From JBMNTQ01 sp050945815 (lineage in GTDB: Bacteria; Bacillota; Clostridia; Christensenellales; JBMNTQ01): a DNA stretch of 6,190 nt. The notes under the pieces are model-generated. The model was not told the DNA's origin and made no database searches. It saw nothing but the letters and a program-made list of their open reading frames with translations. The DNA is taken from positions 1 through 6,190 of the forward strand of contig JBMNTQ010000121.1 of NCBI GenBank assembly GCA_050945815.1, in the 5' to 3' direction. The translations under genes were made by a program, and so were the position numbers. Of this stretch, positions 1-6,190 are shown piece after piece (position 1 is the stretch's first letter; each line of letters opens with the position of its first letter).

Positions 1-1
1 G

Positions 2-736
2 GCACTGACCGGATGCACCTGTATTATCCTCATCAATTCGGGGATGCCATTGATCGTCTGCTTGCTGGCGGCGCTGATGATCGGCGTGCTGGTGGGGGCC
101 ATCAACGGATTTTTTGTAGCCATTGCCAAGCTGCCACCCTTTATCGTTACCCTGGCCACGCAGACCATCTGCCGCGGCACGGCATACCTTTACACCAACG
201 GCGTATCCACCCCGGTAAGCGAGCCGGTTTTCGATTTTATCGGCAACGGGTACGCAGGGCCGGTTCCCTTTCCGATTATTCTGACGGTGATCGTGTTGGC
301 TGTGGTATCCTTGATTCTAAACCGTACCCGCTTCGGCCGAAACATCTATGCTTTAGGGGGTAACCGGGAGTGCGCCAGGTTCTCGGGGATCAAGATCGTG
401 CGCACGGAGTTGAGCGTGTATGTGCTGTGCAGCTTGTTGACGGCGGTTTCCGGATTGATACTGGCTTCGCGCATGGGGTCGGCACAGCCGATGTCCGGTG
501 ACGGTTATGAGTTGGACGCGATCGCCTCTGCCGTGTTGGGAGGCACCAGCTTCAACGGCGGGATCGGGCGCGTGGGCGGCTCTCTCATTGGCGCCCTGGT
601 GATGGGGGTGCTGGCCAACGGGCTGAATATCATCCGCGTATCCTACTATTGGCAGTTGGTTATCAAAGGGATCATCATTGTGGCCGCTGTCTATATCGAC
701 TCACTCAAGATCAAGCGCTCCAGCCGGTCTGTGTGA
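2..736 (+). CDS. ABC sugar transporter permease, RbsC type (5' partial)
   Basis: Membrane permease of an ABC importer for a monosaccharide or polyol, expected to pair with a periplasmic-type binding protein and a double-ATPase subunit encoded upstream of the window. The frame is open from base 2, so the first visible ATG (position 44) is internal; 244 residues are visible. Family members run to about 320, so roughly the first 75-80 are missing. Visible marks of the RbsC/BPD_transp_2 family are the ALTG segment at the very start, the INGFFVA helix end, FGRNIYALGGN (local residues 111-121), the ATPase-contact loop GYELDAIASAVLGG (168-181) and a C-terminal stretch resembling the ribose permease (NGLNIIRVSYYWQLVIKG). 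About five hydrophobic helices are apparent. The gene ends with TGA 45 bases before the AraC gene, so the two are probably cotranscribed. The family is clear; the transported sugar cannot be told. Confidence 0.93.
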   Translation, partial: ALTGCTCIILINSGMPLIVCLLAALMIGVLVGAINGFFVAIAKLPPFIVTLATQTICRGTAYLYTNGVSTPVSEPVFDFIGNGYAGPVPFPIILTVIVLAVVSLILNRTRFGRNIYALGGNRECARFSGIKIVRTELSVYVLCSLLTAVSGLILASRMGSAQPMSGDGYELDAIASAVLGGTSFNGGIGRVGGSLIGALVMGVLANGLNIIRVSYYWQLVIKGIIIVAAVYIDSLKIKRSSRSV

Positions 737-781
737 TGGACTTGCGGGGCTGGAGTCCGGAAGGTCTGTAGGAGAGGAGCT

Positions 782-1648
782 ATGCTGAAAATAAACATAC
801 CGGCTGTTCGTGAGGAACTGTTTAAAGAGGGGAGGCTTCCCCGTATTTCCGGCGCGACCATCGTCAGGAATGAGCCTGAGTGGACGCATCCGCTACACAT
901 GCATAAGGATACATCGGATATCGTGCTGATTACCAAAGGGTCGGGGCGGTTATTCTGCAAAAACCAATACTTCAATACCCGGCGGGGGGATATCGCGATA
1001 TACAATCTGGGGGTGATTCACAACGAAGAATCCTTCCATGATGATCCGCTGGAATTTATGGCGCTGCATTTTACCGACGTTCGCATCGTTGGACTGGAGC
1101 CAAATGAGATCATTTCGCCGTATGTGTCTCCGGTGATCAAAACCGGCGGGAGTTTTCAGCAATTTGAAGCCTTGTTTGAAATGATATTTGCTGAGCTGGA
1201 AAAGGAGCAACATCATTCCATGCAGGTATGCCAGAGCTTAGGGGTCGCCATTTTATCGCTGATCAACCGGCTGGTGCGGGTGATCGAACCGTATATTTAT
1301 ATGGATGAACAGAACTTCTCTTTAAGCCAGCGGGTGATGAATTATTTGGATATCAATTATGGAAAGCGGGTGAAGCTGTCGGACCTGGAAGAGCAGTTTC
1401 ATTTCAGCCGCTCCTACATCACCCATCTGTTCAAAAAGGAGACCGGGTTTTCCCCCAATCAATATAATATCATGCGCAGGATTGGAGAGGCCCAGAAACT
1501 GTTGCTCAGCACCGATCTTTCGGCGAGTGAAATCGCGCGGCGCTGCGGGTATAAGGACGTGACGCAGTTTTACAGCATATTTAAGAAATACAAGAGCGTG
1601 GCGCCCGTACAGTTTCGAAAGGAAAACTCAAAGAATCAAAAGGGTTAA
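782..1648 (+). CDS. AraC-family transcriptional regulator with cupin sensor domain
   Basis: A 288-residue regulator, the usual length for AraC proteins with one sensor domain. Residues ~35-125 form a cupin-like AraC_binding domain opening with HPLHMHKDTSDIVLITKGSG, with the GDIAIYNLGVIHNE segment behind it. Residues ~182-283 form the double helix-turn-helix: first HTH around LSDLEEQFHFSRSYITHLFK (199-218), linker TGFSPNQYN, second HTH around SASEIARRCGYKDVTQFYSI (247-266), and the family's closing P-x-x-FR motif (P275-R279). The start is set by a purine-rich site, AGGAG at 770-774 and GAGGAG at 774-779, just before the ATG. The gene lies between the permease and the dehydrogenase (37 bases), so it probably controls this operon in response to the imported sugar or an intermediate. 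Its operator is not visible and probably lies upstream of the window. Whether it activates or represses is unknown, though most AraC sugar regulators activate. Confidence 0.93.
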   Translation: MLKINIPAVREELFKEGRLPRISGATIVRNEPEWTHPLHMHKDTSDIVLITKGSGRLFCKNQYFNTRRGDIAIYNLGVIHNEESFHDDPLEFMALHFTDVRIVGLEPNEIISPYVSPVIKTGGSFQQFEALFEMIFAELEKEQHHSMQVCQSLGVAILSLINRLVRVIEPYIYMDEQNFSLSQRVMNYLDINYGKRVKLSDLEEQFHFSRSYITHLFKKETGFSPNQYNIMRRIGEAQKLLLSTDLSASEIARRCGYKDVTQFYSIFKKYKSVAPVQFRKENSKNQKG

Positions 1649-1685
1649 CCATAGCAGAGAAAAAACTAGGAAAAGAGGTTGCATC

Positions 1686-2840
1686 ATGGAAAAAATGGTG
1701 AGAGCGGCGGTATCGGTTGCGGCGGGCAAGGTCGAAATGCAGGAATTCCCCTGGCCTAAGCTGGAGCCTGGCGCCGCGATTGTGAAGGTGGAGCTGTGCG
1801 GCGTGTGCGGAACGGATAAGCACAGCTACAGAGGCGAAACCAAGCAGGGCGTTGGTACGGGCAATGAGGTGGATATGCCTTTCCCAATCATACAGGGCCA
1901 TGAAATCGTCGCCACAATCGCGGAAATAACTGAGGAGGGTAGCAAGTGCCTGGACTTTGACGGCAACATACTCAGGCCGGGGGATCGGGTGACAATATGT
2001 CCGGATGTGACCTGCGGCCATTGCTACTATTGCAAAAATAACCCCGACTACCCTTGGTGTGAAAAGCTGGACTTCACCTATGGATGCTCGAAAGGCAGCA
2101 CGACGGCGCCGCATCTTTTCGGGGGATTCGCTGAATACATGTATATTGACCCAAAATCCAGATTGTATAAGGTGCCGGAAGGACTTTCCAACCGGCGGGC
2201 CAGCTTTACGGAGGTGATGACGGTTACCTACGCGCTGGATAAAGCCAAGGAATTCTATTCGTTTGCCGGGGAGGGGTTCGGCTTTGGGGATACCGTTGTG
2301 GTGCAGGGCGTGGGGCCTTTGGGGCTGGCCCATGTCATCAAGGCGCGCATGCTGGGCGCCGGGGAGATTATCGTAACCGATATTTCCGACTGGAAGCTGG
2401 ATTTGGCTAAAAAATTCGGTGCGGACGTTGCGCTCAATACCAACAAGACGACCCGGGAGGAACGGGTGGACCTTGTGCTGCAAAAGACCAAGGGGCTGGG
2501 CGCTTCGGTGGTGGTGGAGTGCGTTGGCAAGCCGTTTGTTATTCCGGAAGGGTTTGATATGTTGCGCAAGGCCGGCACCTATTTGGAGACGGGGATGTTT
2601 GTGGATATGGGCAACGCGGAGTGGAACCCCCATGTGGTTTGCTCGAAAAGCCTGCGTATATTGGGCATGTATAACCACATGCATTCCAAGTACCAGACCA
2701 CCATGCAAATGATGGTGCGCCAAGGAGACCGTTTCCCATGGGATGAGTACGTCAGCCATGTGTTTCCGCTGGAGCAGACACAGCAGGCGGTGGAAACCAG
2801 TATGAAAGAAGAGAGCATGAAGGTACTGGTTCAGCCCTAA
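1686..2840 (+). CDS. Zinc-dependent medium-chain (polyol-type) dehydrogenase
   Basis: A 384-residue MDR-superfamily alcohol dehydrogenase, expected to oxidise a secondary alcohol of a polyol or sugar to a ketone in the cytoplasm. Predicted catalytic zinc ligands are C41 (in CGVCGTDKHSYRG), H72 and E73 (in GHEIVA). A structural-zinc lobe is present with C110, C113, C116 and C125; the last spacing is one residue longer than the classic pattern. The Rossmann motif G208-V-G-P-L-G213 is followed by D232 at the end of the second strand, which favours NAD+ over NADP+. The ATG at 1686 has a GAGG site at 1675-1678. Length and layout resemble sorbitol, threonine or butanediol dehydrogenases, but the sequence does not settle the substrate. 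A DFDGNILRPGDRV insertion (90-102) lies before the zinc lobe. The kinase gene starts 37 bases downstream, so the product is probably the ketose that the kinase phosphorylates. Family is secure, substrate is inference. Confidence 0.93.
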   Translation: MEKMVRAAVSVAAGKVEMQEFPWPKLEPGAAIVKVELCGVCGTDKHSYRGETKQGVGTGNEVDMPFPIIQGHEIVATIAEITEEGSKCLDFDGNILRPGDRVTICPDVTCGHCYYCKNNPDYPWCEKLDFTYGCSKGSTTAPHLFGGFAEYMYIDPKSRLYKVPEGLSNRRASFTEVMTVTYALDKAKEFYSFAGEGFGFGDTVVVQGVGPLGLAHVIKARMLGAGEIIVTDISDWKLDLAKKFGADVALNTNKTTREERVDLVLQKTKGLGASVVVECVGKPFVIPEGFDMLRKAGTYLETGMFVDMGNAEWNPHVVCSKSLRILGMYNHMHSKYQTTMQMMVRQGDRFPWDEYVSHVFPLEQTQQAVETSMKEESMKVLVQP

Positions 2841-2877
2841 ATGGCGGGGCAAAGCGATATGAAAAAGAAGGGAAGCT

Positions 2878-4377
2878 ATGGCATTTTTAGGCGTTGACAT
2901 CGGCACTGGGGGCTGCAAGGCCCTGATATGCGACGAAGCGGGCAACACGCTGGGGCAGGACTACTATGAATATAGTCCGCAGTACAGCGGCGGTTACCAT
3001 GAGATAGACCCGCAGGTGGTATGGCTTGCCGTGAAAACAGTAATCCGCAATGCGGTGGAGAGGGCGAACGGCTGTGAAATTCAGGCCGTAGCCTTTTCCT
3101 CCCTGGGGGAATCCGCCGTGCCTGTGGATGAGAAAGGGAATATACTGGGACGATCCATGATCTACTCGGATTCTAGGGGTGACGAACAGCTGAGCCAGTT
3201 GGTGGATGAGCTGGGGCAGGACGCGATGGCGCTGACCACGGGGCTGATCCCCCACCGGATGTATACGCTGCCCAAGGTGATGTGGATCAGGGACAATTGT
3301 CCGCAGCTTTACGCAGCAACGCACAAATTTTTGCTCTATGAGGATTTTGCTGCGTATATGCTGAGCGGCGAGTGTTATGTGAGCTATTCGTCTATTACGC
3401 GGTCTCTGGCGTTTGATATTACCCAAAAGCAATATGCCCAGCCGATTCTGGAGGCCGCCGGGATTCCCGAAAGCAAATTCTCGAAGCCGGTGCAGTCTGG
3501 TTATGTGATGGGGACGGTGCGCCCTGAAATGGCCAAGGAGCTGGGACTTAGCCTTAGGTGCAAGGTGGTGGCAGGGGGTGTGGATCAGCTCTGCTCTACG
3601 GTGGGAGCGGGGATCGACAGGCCGGGGTTGGCCGTAAACAGCTTGGGGTCTGTCCATTGCTTGACGGCGTTGTTTGATGCGCCCCCCGTTTCGGTTGCGT
3701 TGCTCAAGACCGTGTATGAGGCCATACCCCATGTGCTGGAAGGCATGTACTATACGATGATCTATAATTTCTCTGGGTGCTCTTTGCTGCGCTGGTTCCG
3801 CAACACGCTGGCACGCTACGAATATGAGCAGTGCAGGCAAAGCGGCCGCAGCGTATACGAAGCCCTGGACGCCCTTGTGACCAATACGCCCTCGGATCTA
3901 CTGGTGTTGCCCCATTTTGCCGGGGCGCGTTTTCCTGTGCTGGACAATGATGCCAAGGGCATGATTTGGGGGCTGAGCCTAAATACGAGTTTTGCCGATT
4001 TGTACCAGGCGTTTTTACAGGGGATTGGGTTTGAAATGTATCATTGCATCAACAACCTGAAAAAAGCGGGCATAGAGCTCCATGCCTTGCACGCTTGCGG
4101 CGGGGGCGCGAACTCCTCTGTGTGGCTGCAGATGCAGGCGGATATCTACAATCTCCCCATTCGCAAGCTGTGCAACAACGAAGCGGCGGCTTTGGGCAAC
4201 GTGTGCATTGCGGCAACTGCGGCGGGGGCATTTGCTTCGCTAGCGGAGGCGGAACGGGCGATGGTGAAATTCGGGGCGACCTTTACCCCTGATGCGCAGC
4301 GGCATGAACGCTATATGGAGAAATTTGAACGGCATGGGCAGATGTATCGCGCAGGGAAGAGCATTGCCGGCCAATAG
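2878..4377 (+). CDS. FGGY-family carbohydrate kinase (xylulokinase-like)
   Basis: A 499-residue sugar kinase of the usual FGGY length, with both actin-like halves. The N-terminal half has the phosphate loop GVDIGTGGCK (residues 5-14) and the sugar-side motif YSDSRG with D98 and R100. The predicted catalytic base is D236 in AGGVDQLCSTVGAG. The C-terminal half has GARFPVLDNDAKGMIWGL, the nucleotide-binding GGGAN (408-412) with SSVWLQMQADIYNLP following, and an E-x-x-ALG motif. It would transfer the ATP gamma phosphate to a terminal hydroxyl of a ketose or polyol. The family includes xylulo-, glucono-, glycero-, ribulo- and fuculokinases, and no feature here fixes one. The ATG at 2878 follows an AAGGGA site at 2868-2873. 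The neighbouring dehydrogenase and aldolase suggest a ketose substrate. Family is secure; the name xylulokinase would be over-specific. Confidence 0.93.
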   Translation: MAFLGVDIGTGGCKALICDEAGNTLGQDYYEYSPQYSGGYHEIDPQVVWLAVKTVIRNAVERANGCEIQAVAFSSLGESAVPVDEKGNILGRSMIYSDSRGDEQLSQLVDELGQDAMALTTGLIPHRMYTLPKVMWIRDNCPQLYAATHKFLLYEDFAAYMLSGECYVSYSSITRSLAFDITQKQYAQPILEAAGIPESKFSKPVQSGYVMGTVRPEMAKELGLSLRCKVVAGGVDQLCSTVGAGIDRPGLAVNSLGSVHCLTALFDAPPVSVALLKTVYEAIPHVLEGMYYTMIYNFSGCSLLRWFRNTLARYEYEQCRQSGRSVYEALDALVTNTPSDLLVLPHFAGARFPVLDNDAKGMIWGLSLNTSFADLYQAFLQGIGFEMYHCINNLKKAGIELHALHACGGGANSSVWLQMQADIYNLPIRKLCNNEAAALGNVCIAATAAGAFASLAEAERAMVKFGATFTPDAQRHERYMEKFERHGQMYRAGKSIAGQ

Positions 4378-4545
4378 GCTCTTTTACAGCGCGGCGCTTT
4401 TGCGCATGCCGGATGCGGCGGGCGAAGGGGCGCTTCGTTGCTGCCGAAGCATGAACGCAATGTCGACACCTCGCCGGGAGCGCGGGGGGAACTGTACTGT
4501 TTGCTGATGGCCGGCTGAATTAGAGCGGATTGCAGGAGGGGAAAT
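4378..4545 (+). other. Intergenic gap between kinase and aldolase genes
   Basis: This 168-base, GC-rich gap is much wider than the other spacings in the operon (37-45 bases). It holds no supported gene. Two small perfect hairpins can be seen: CGCAT/ATGCG with a five-base loop (4403-4417) and GCTTCG/CGAAGC with a seven-base loop (4432-4450). Neither is followed by a T run, so they are not intrinsic terminators. An ACTGT tandem pair lies at 4491-4500. The strong Shine-Dalgarno AGGAGGG at 4534-4540 belongs to the aldolase gene. I see no convincing promoter. The gap could hold an internal promoter, a processing site, or the scar of a lost gene; none can be shown. Confidence 0.5.
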
Positions 4546-5418
4546 ATGCTATCTACACTCAACGATGTATTGCAGGAGGCGCAAAAGGGCGCTTATGCGG
4601 TGGGCGCTTTCAATACGCCGAATCTGGAGAGCGTTATGGCGGTTGTTGCCGCGGCGGAGGAGCTGGGTGTGCCGGTAATCCTCAGCCATGCGGAGGTGCA
4701 TGAACCCATGATGCCCATCGAAATAATCGGCCCGATTATGCTGGATTTTGCTGCGCGCGCGAAGATGCCTGTGGTGGTGCATTTGGATCATGGAAGCTCG
4801 TATGACTTGGCGGTCAAGGCAATCCGGCTGGGCTTTACATCCCTGATGTATGACCAGTCTGCTTGTAGCTACGAGGAGAATGGCAAGCGGACCGCAGAGG
4901 TTTGTAAAATGGCCCATGCGGTGGGCGTCAGCGTAGAGGCGGAGCTGGGGCATATCCTCAACGCGGAGACCGCTTCAGGAGAATCGTCCCATGCGCAAGG
5001 GGAAACTGATACGGGACAGCTATATACGGACCCCCAAAAGGCCAGAGAGTTTATAGAGCTGACCGGCGCGGACGCCTTGGCCATCGCTTTTGGTACGGCC
5101 CATGGTATCTACGCCACAAAGCCGGTGTTGGACCTCAACCGCATTGCCGCCATTCGGGAAGAGACCGACGTTCCTTTGGTGATGCATGGGGGGTCGGGGG
5201 TGGATGAAGCCCAATATAGGACGGCGATTCAAAACGGCATCACAAAGATCAACTACTTTACCTATATGTCCCAGGCCGGGGGTGGGGGCGTCGCCCGGCA
5301 AATTGAAAACACCAAGGCGCAGGGCGGCCAGGTGTTCTTCCATGATATTGCAAATTGGGGCATAGAAGCCATGAAGCAGGACGTAAAAAAGGCCATGGAG
5401 GTTTTTTCCATGCGATAG
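4546..5418 (+). CDS. Class II (zinc) ketose-(bis)phosphate aldolase, FbaA/GatY-like
   Basis: A 290-residue class II aldolase of the fructose-/tagatose-bisphosphate family, near the usual 285-residue length. It should cleave a phosphorylated ketose reversibly into DHAP and an aldehyde. Seen: the GAFNTPNLE N-terminus, the HLDHG motif with predicted catalytic D81 and zinc ligand H82, D103 in MYDQS, EAELGH with E133, zinc ligands H186 (GTAHG) and H214 (MHGGSG, phosphate-binding glycines 215-218), and N236 in the last phosphate-binding strand. Odd features: SACSYEEN replaces the common SHLPFEEN-like segment, and KINYFTYM replaces the usual NxxT(D/E)-like end, followed by a GGGG run. The loop between GHI and YTDP is long and polar. 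The start has a strong AGGAGGG site at 4534-4540. Last gene before the terminator. Specificity (ketose 1-phosphate versus bisphosphate) is open; being next to a single kinase fits a monophosphate. Confidence 0.93.
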   Translation: MLSTLNDVLQEAQKGAYAVGAFNTPNLESVMAVVAAAEELGVPVILSHAEVHEPMMPIEIIGPIMLDFAARAKMPVVVHLDHGSSYDLAVKAIRLGFTSLMYDQSACSYEENGKRTAEVCKMAHAVGVSVEAELGHILNAETASGESSHAQGETDTGQLYTDPQKAREFIELTGADALAIAFGTAHGIYATKPVLDLNRIAAIREETDVPLVMHGGSGVDEAQYRTAIQNGITKINYFTYMSQAGGGGVARQIENTKAQGGQVFFHDIANWGIEAMKQDVKKAMEVFSMR

Positions 5419-5517
5419 CTAGGGCAGACCGGACGATGGCGTGTGTTTGGCTGCCGGGGACGGGTGCATTGCCTGGCTTAGATAGTTGCGGACATCTAAA
5501 GGAAGGCGTGGAAAGCA

Positions 5518-5553
5518 AAAAGCCTTGGCTCAATTGAGCCAAGGCTTTTCTTT
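5518..5553 (+). terminator. Rho-independent terminator, possibly bidirectional
   Basis: A perfect inverted repeat has arms at 5518-5531 and 5536-5549 around an AATT loop; the core stem AGCCTTGGCTC/GAGCCAAGGCT is 11 bp and flanking A and T runs extend it. The + strand ends in TTTTCTTT; on the - strand the A run gives TTTTTGCTTT, so it could work in both directions. It lies 99 bases after the aldolase stop and marks the end of the operon. I recognise no gene in the 99 bases between. Confidence 0.93.
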
Positions 5554-5645
5554 GGAGGCATGGCGTAAAAAAGATTTTTACGGGTAGGAAAATTATACTG
5601 GCGGAGTCAGCAGCAAATCGAAATTTGCCCGTTGCGTATTTGGCT

Positions 5646-6096
5646 CATTTTACATCACATAAGGGGTACTATTATCTGATAGGCGTTACCTATTCAAAGA
5701 AAGCCGAGGAGAGACACCTTGTTCGCTATCGTGTGGATAAAATAAAAAATATCGAGATACGAACAGAAGCAAGAGATTAGGACTCGAATTATTTGAGGCG
5801 GCTTCAAAGGACGGAAAAGTTGATATCACAAAGCAGTTTTTGTCCATTGACGGGGGAAAGCCGGAACGGGTAGAGATTAAGTTCGAAAGCAGATTGTTAA
5901 GCGCAGTGATAGAACAATTCGGCGGGGATATAAAGCCCAAGAGGGTGAACAGCCGATTCTATTCCCTTACTTTAAACGTGATTGTGAATGAACCATTCTT
6001 AGATTTGGCTTAGGCTCTGATATTCGCGTTACCTCGCCTTATAGTTTGGTAACGAGAATCAAGTCTCAATTGCGGGGAGTTTCAAAAGTATGTTAG
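5646..6096 (+). pseudogene. WYL-domain transcriptional regulator remnant (frameshifted, 5'-truncated)
   Basis: Three adjacent + frames join to give the C-terminal part of a WYL-domain regulator. Frame 3, up to the TAG at 5778, reads HKGYYYLIGVTYSKKAEERH (from 5658) and then VDKIKNIEI, the WYL core. Frame 2, from about 5759 to a TAG at 6013-6015, reads GGKPERVEIKF, LLSAVIEQFGGDI and FYSLTLNVIVNEPFL, matching the WYL C-terminal extension. Frame 1, from 6001 to the TAG at 6094-6096, reads RFGLGSDIRVTSPYSLV, the usual end of this family. Each break is equivalent to the loss of one base (or gain of two). The N-terminal helix-turn-helix and the first part of the WYL domain are absent; the upstream boundary is approximate, somewhere between the terminator and 5667. 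No start codon or ribosome site is seen. Such proteins are DNA-binding regulators; this copy should be dead. Sequencing error could mimic a shift, but two shifts plus truncation favour real decay. Confidence 0.78.
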
Positions 6097-6110
6097 GATG
6101 TATGAAAATA

Positions 6111-6184
6111 GTTCAAGCGCGTTCAATCACATTTAAAGAGGTTCGCTCTAGTATAGGCCATGTTGAATTACGTTCAAAGAGGTT
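6111..6184. repeat. Short GTTCAA direct and inverted repeats at the window edge
   Basis: GTTCAA occurs at 6111-6116 and 6121-6126, exactly ten bases apart, and again at 6172-6177. AAAGAGGTT is repeated at 6135-6143 and 6176-6184. TTGAA at 6163-6167 forms an inverted repeat with TTCAA at 6173-6177 around a five-base spacer. The stretch is AT-rich and has no gene I can support. It may be an operator or promoter region of a gene beyond the window, but the elements are short and could be chance. Confidence 0.3.
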
Positions 6185-6190
6185 TAAGTT

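Noticed and set aside
1581..2948. 455-codon open frame on the minus strand opposite the dehydrogenase gene
   Set aside because: It lies antisense to a gene with clear zinc-ADH motifs. Its translation is rich in His, Arg and Pro with no recognisable domain, which is typical of a shadow frame.
2887..3840. 317-codon minus-strand open frame opposite the kinase gene
   Set aside because: Shadow of the FGGY kinase: no family motif, biased composition, no ribosome site.
4403..4450. Two hairpins considered as an internal terminator or riboswitch
   Set aside because: Stems are only 5-6 bp, there is no T run, and no known riboswitch core was recognised.
5744..5750. A AAA AAT slippery heptamer in the correct register for a -1 programmed frameshift in the WYL remnant
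   Set aside because: Slipping here would replace the conserved IEI after VDKIKN, so the homology break lies further downstream. A second shift near 6000 has no slippery site and the N-terminus is missing, so decay is the simpler reading.
5686..5940. 84-codon minus-strand open frame
   Set aside because: Antisense to the WYL remnant. The plus-strand reading has recognisable family segments and the minus strand has none.

Overview
The window reads as a chromosomal carbohydrate-catabolism operon from a Gram-positive anaerobe, most likely a Clostridia-type (Bacillota) bacterium. This rests on strong AGGAGG-type Shine-Dalgarno sites before each gene, an RbsC-type sugar permease, the gene order, and a WYL-regulator remnant of the kind common in Clostridia. 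The genus cannot be given from sequence alone. The operon is moderately GC-rich (34 of 60 bases in the sample at 4561-4620). The last ~640 bases are more AT-rich (22 of 60 GC at 5641-5700).

Layout: all intact genes are on the + strand. The 3' part of an ABC sugar permease gene (2-736, RbsC type, 5' end outside the window) is followed by an AraC-family regulator with an N-terminal cupin sensor (782-1648). Next come a zinc-dependent medium-chain dehydrogenase (1686-2840), an FGGY-family sugar kinase (2878-4377) and, after a 168-base gap, a class II ketose-(bis)phosphate aldolase (4546-5418). A perfect symmetrical hairpin with flanking A and T runs (5518-5553) ends the unit. Beyond it lies a decayed, frameshifted remnant of a WYL-domain transcriptional regulator (about 5646-6096), then a short edge region with small repeats.

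Working model (inference): the ABC importer brings in a polyol or sugar, and the dehydrogenase oxidises it to a ketose with NAD+. The kinase phosphorylates the ketose, and the aldolase splits the phosphorylated ketose into DHAP and an aldehyde. The AraC protein would sense the substrate or an intermediate and control the operon. The substrate is not identifiable from the sequence. No isomerase or second kinase is seen, so a ketose 1-phosphate is a plausible aldolase substrate if the pathway is complete in this window.

No CRISPR array, RNA gene, transposase or phage gene was recognised. The most notable items are the dehydrogenase-kinase-aldolase module of unknown substrate and the WYL pseudogene reconstructed across three frames.
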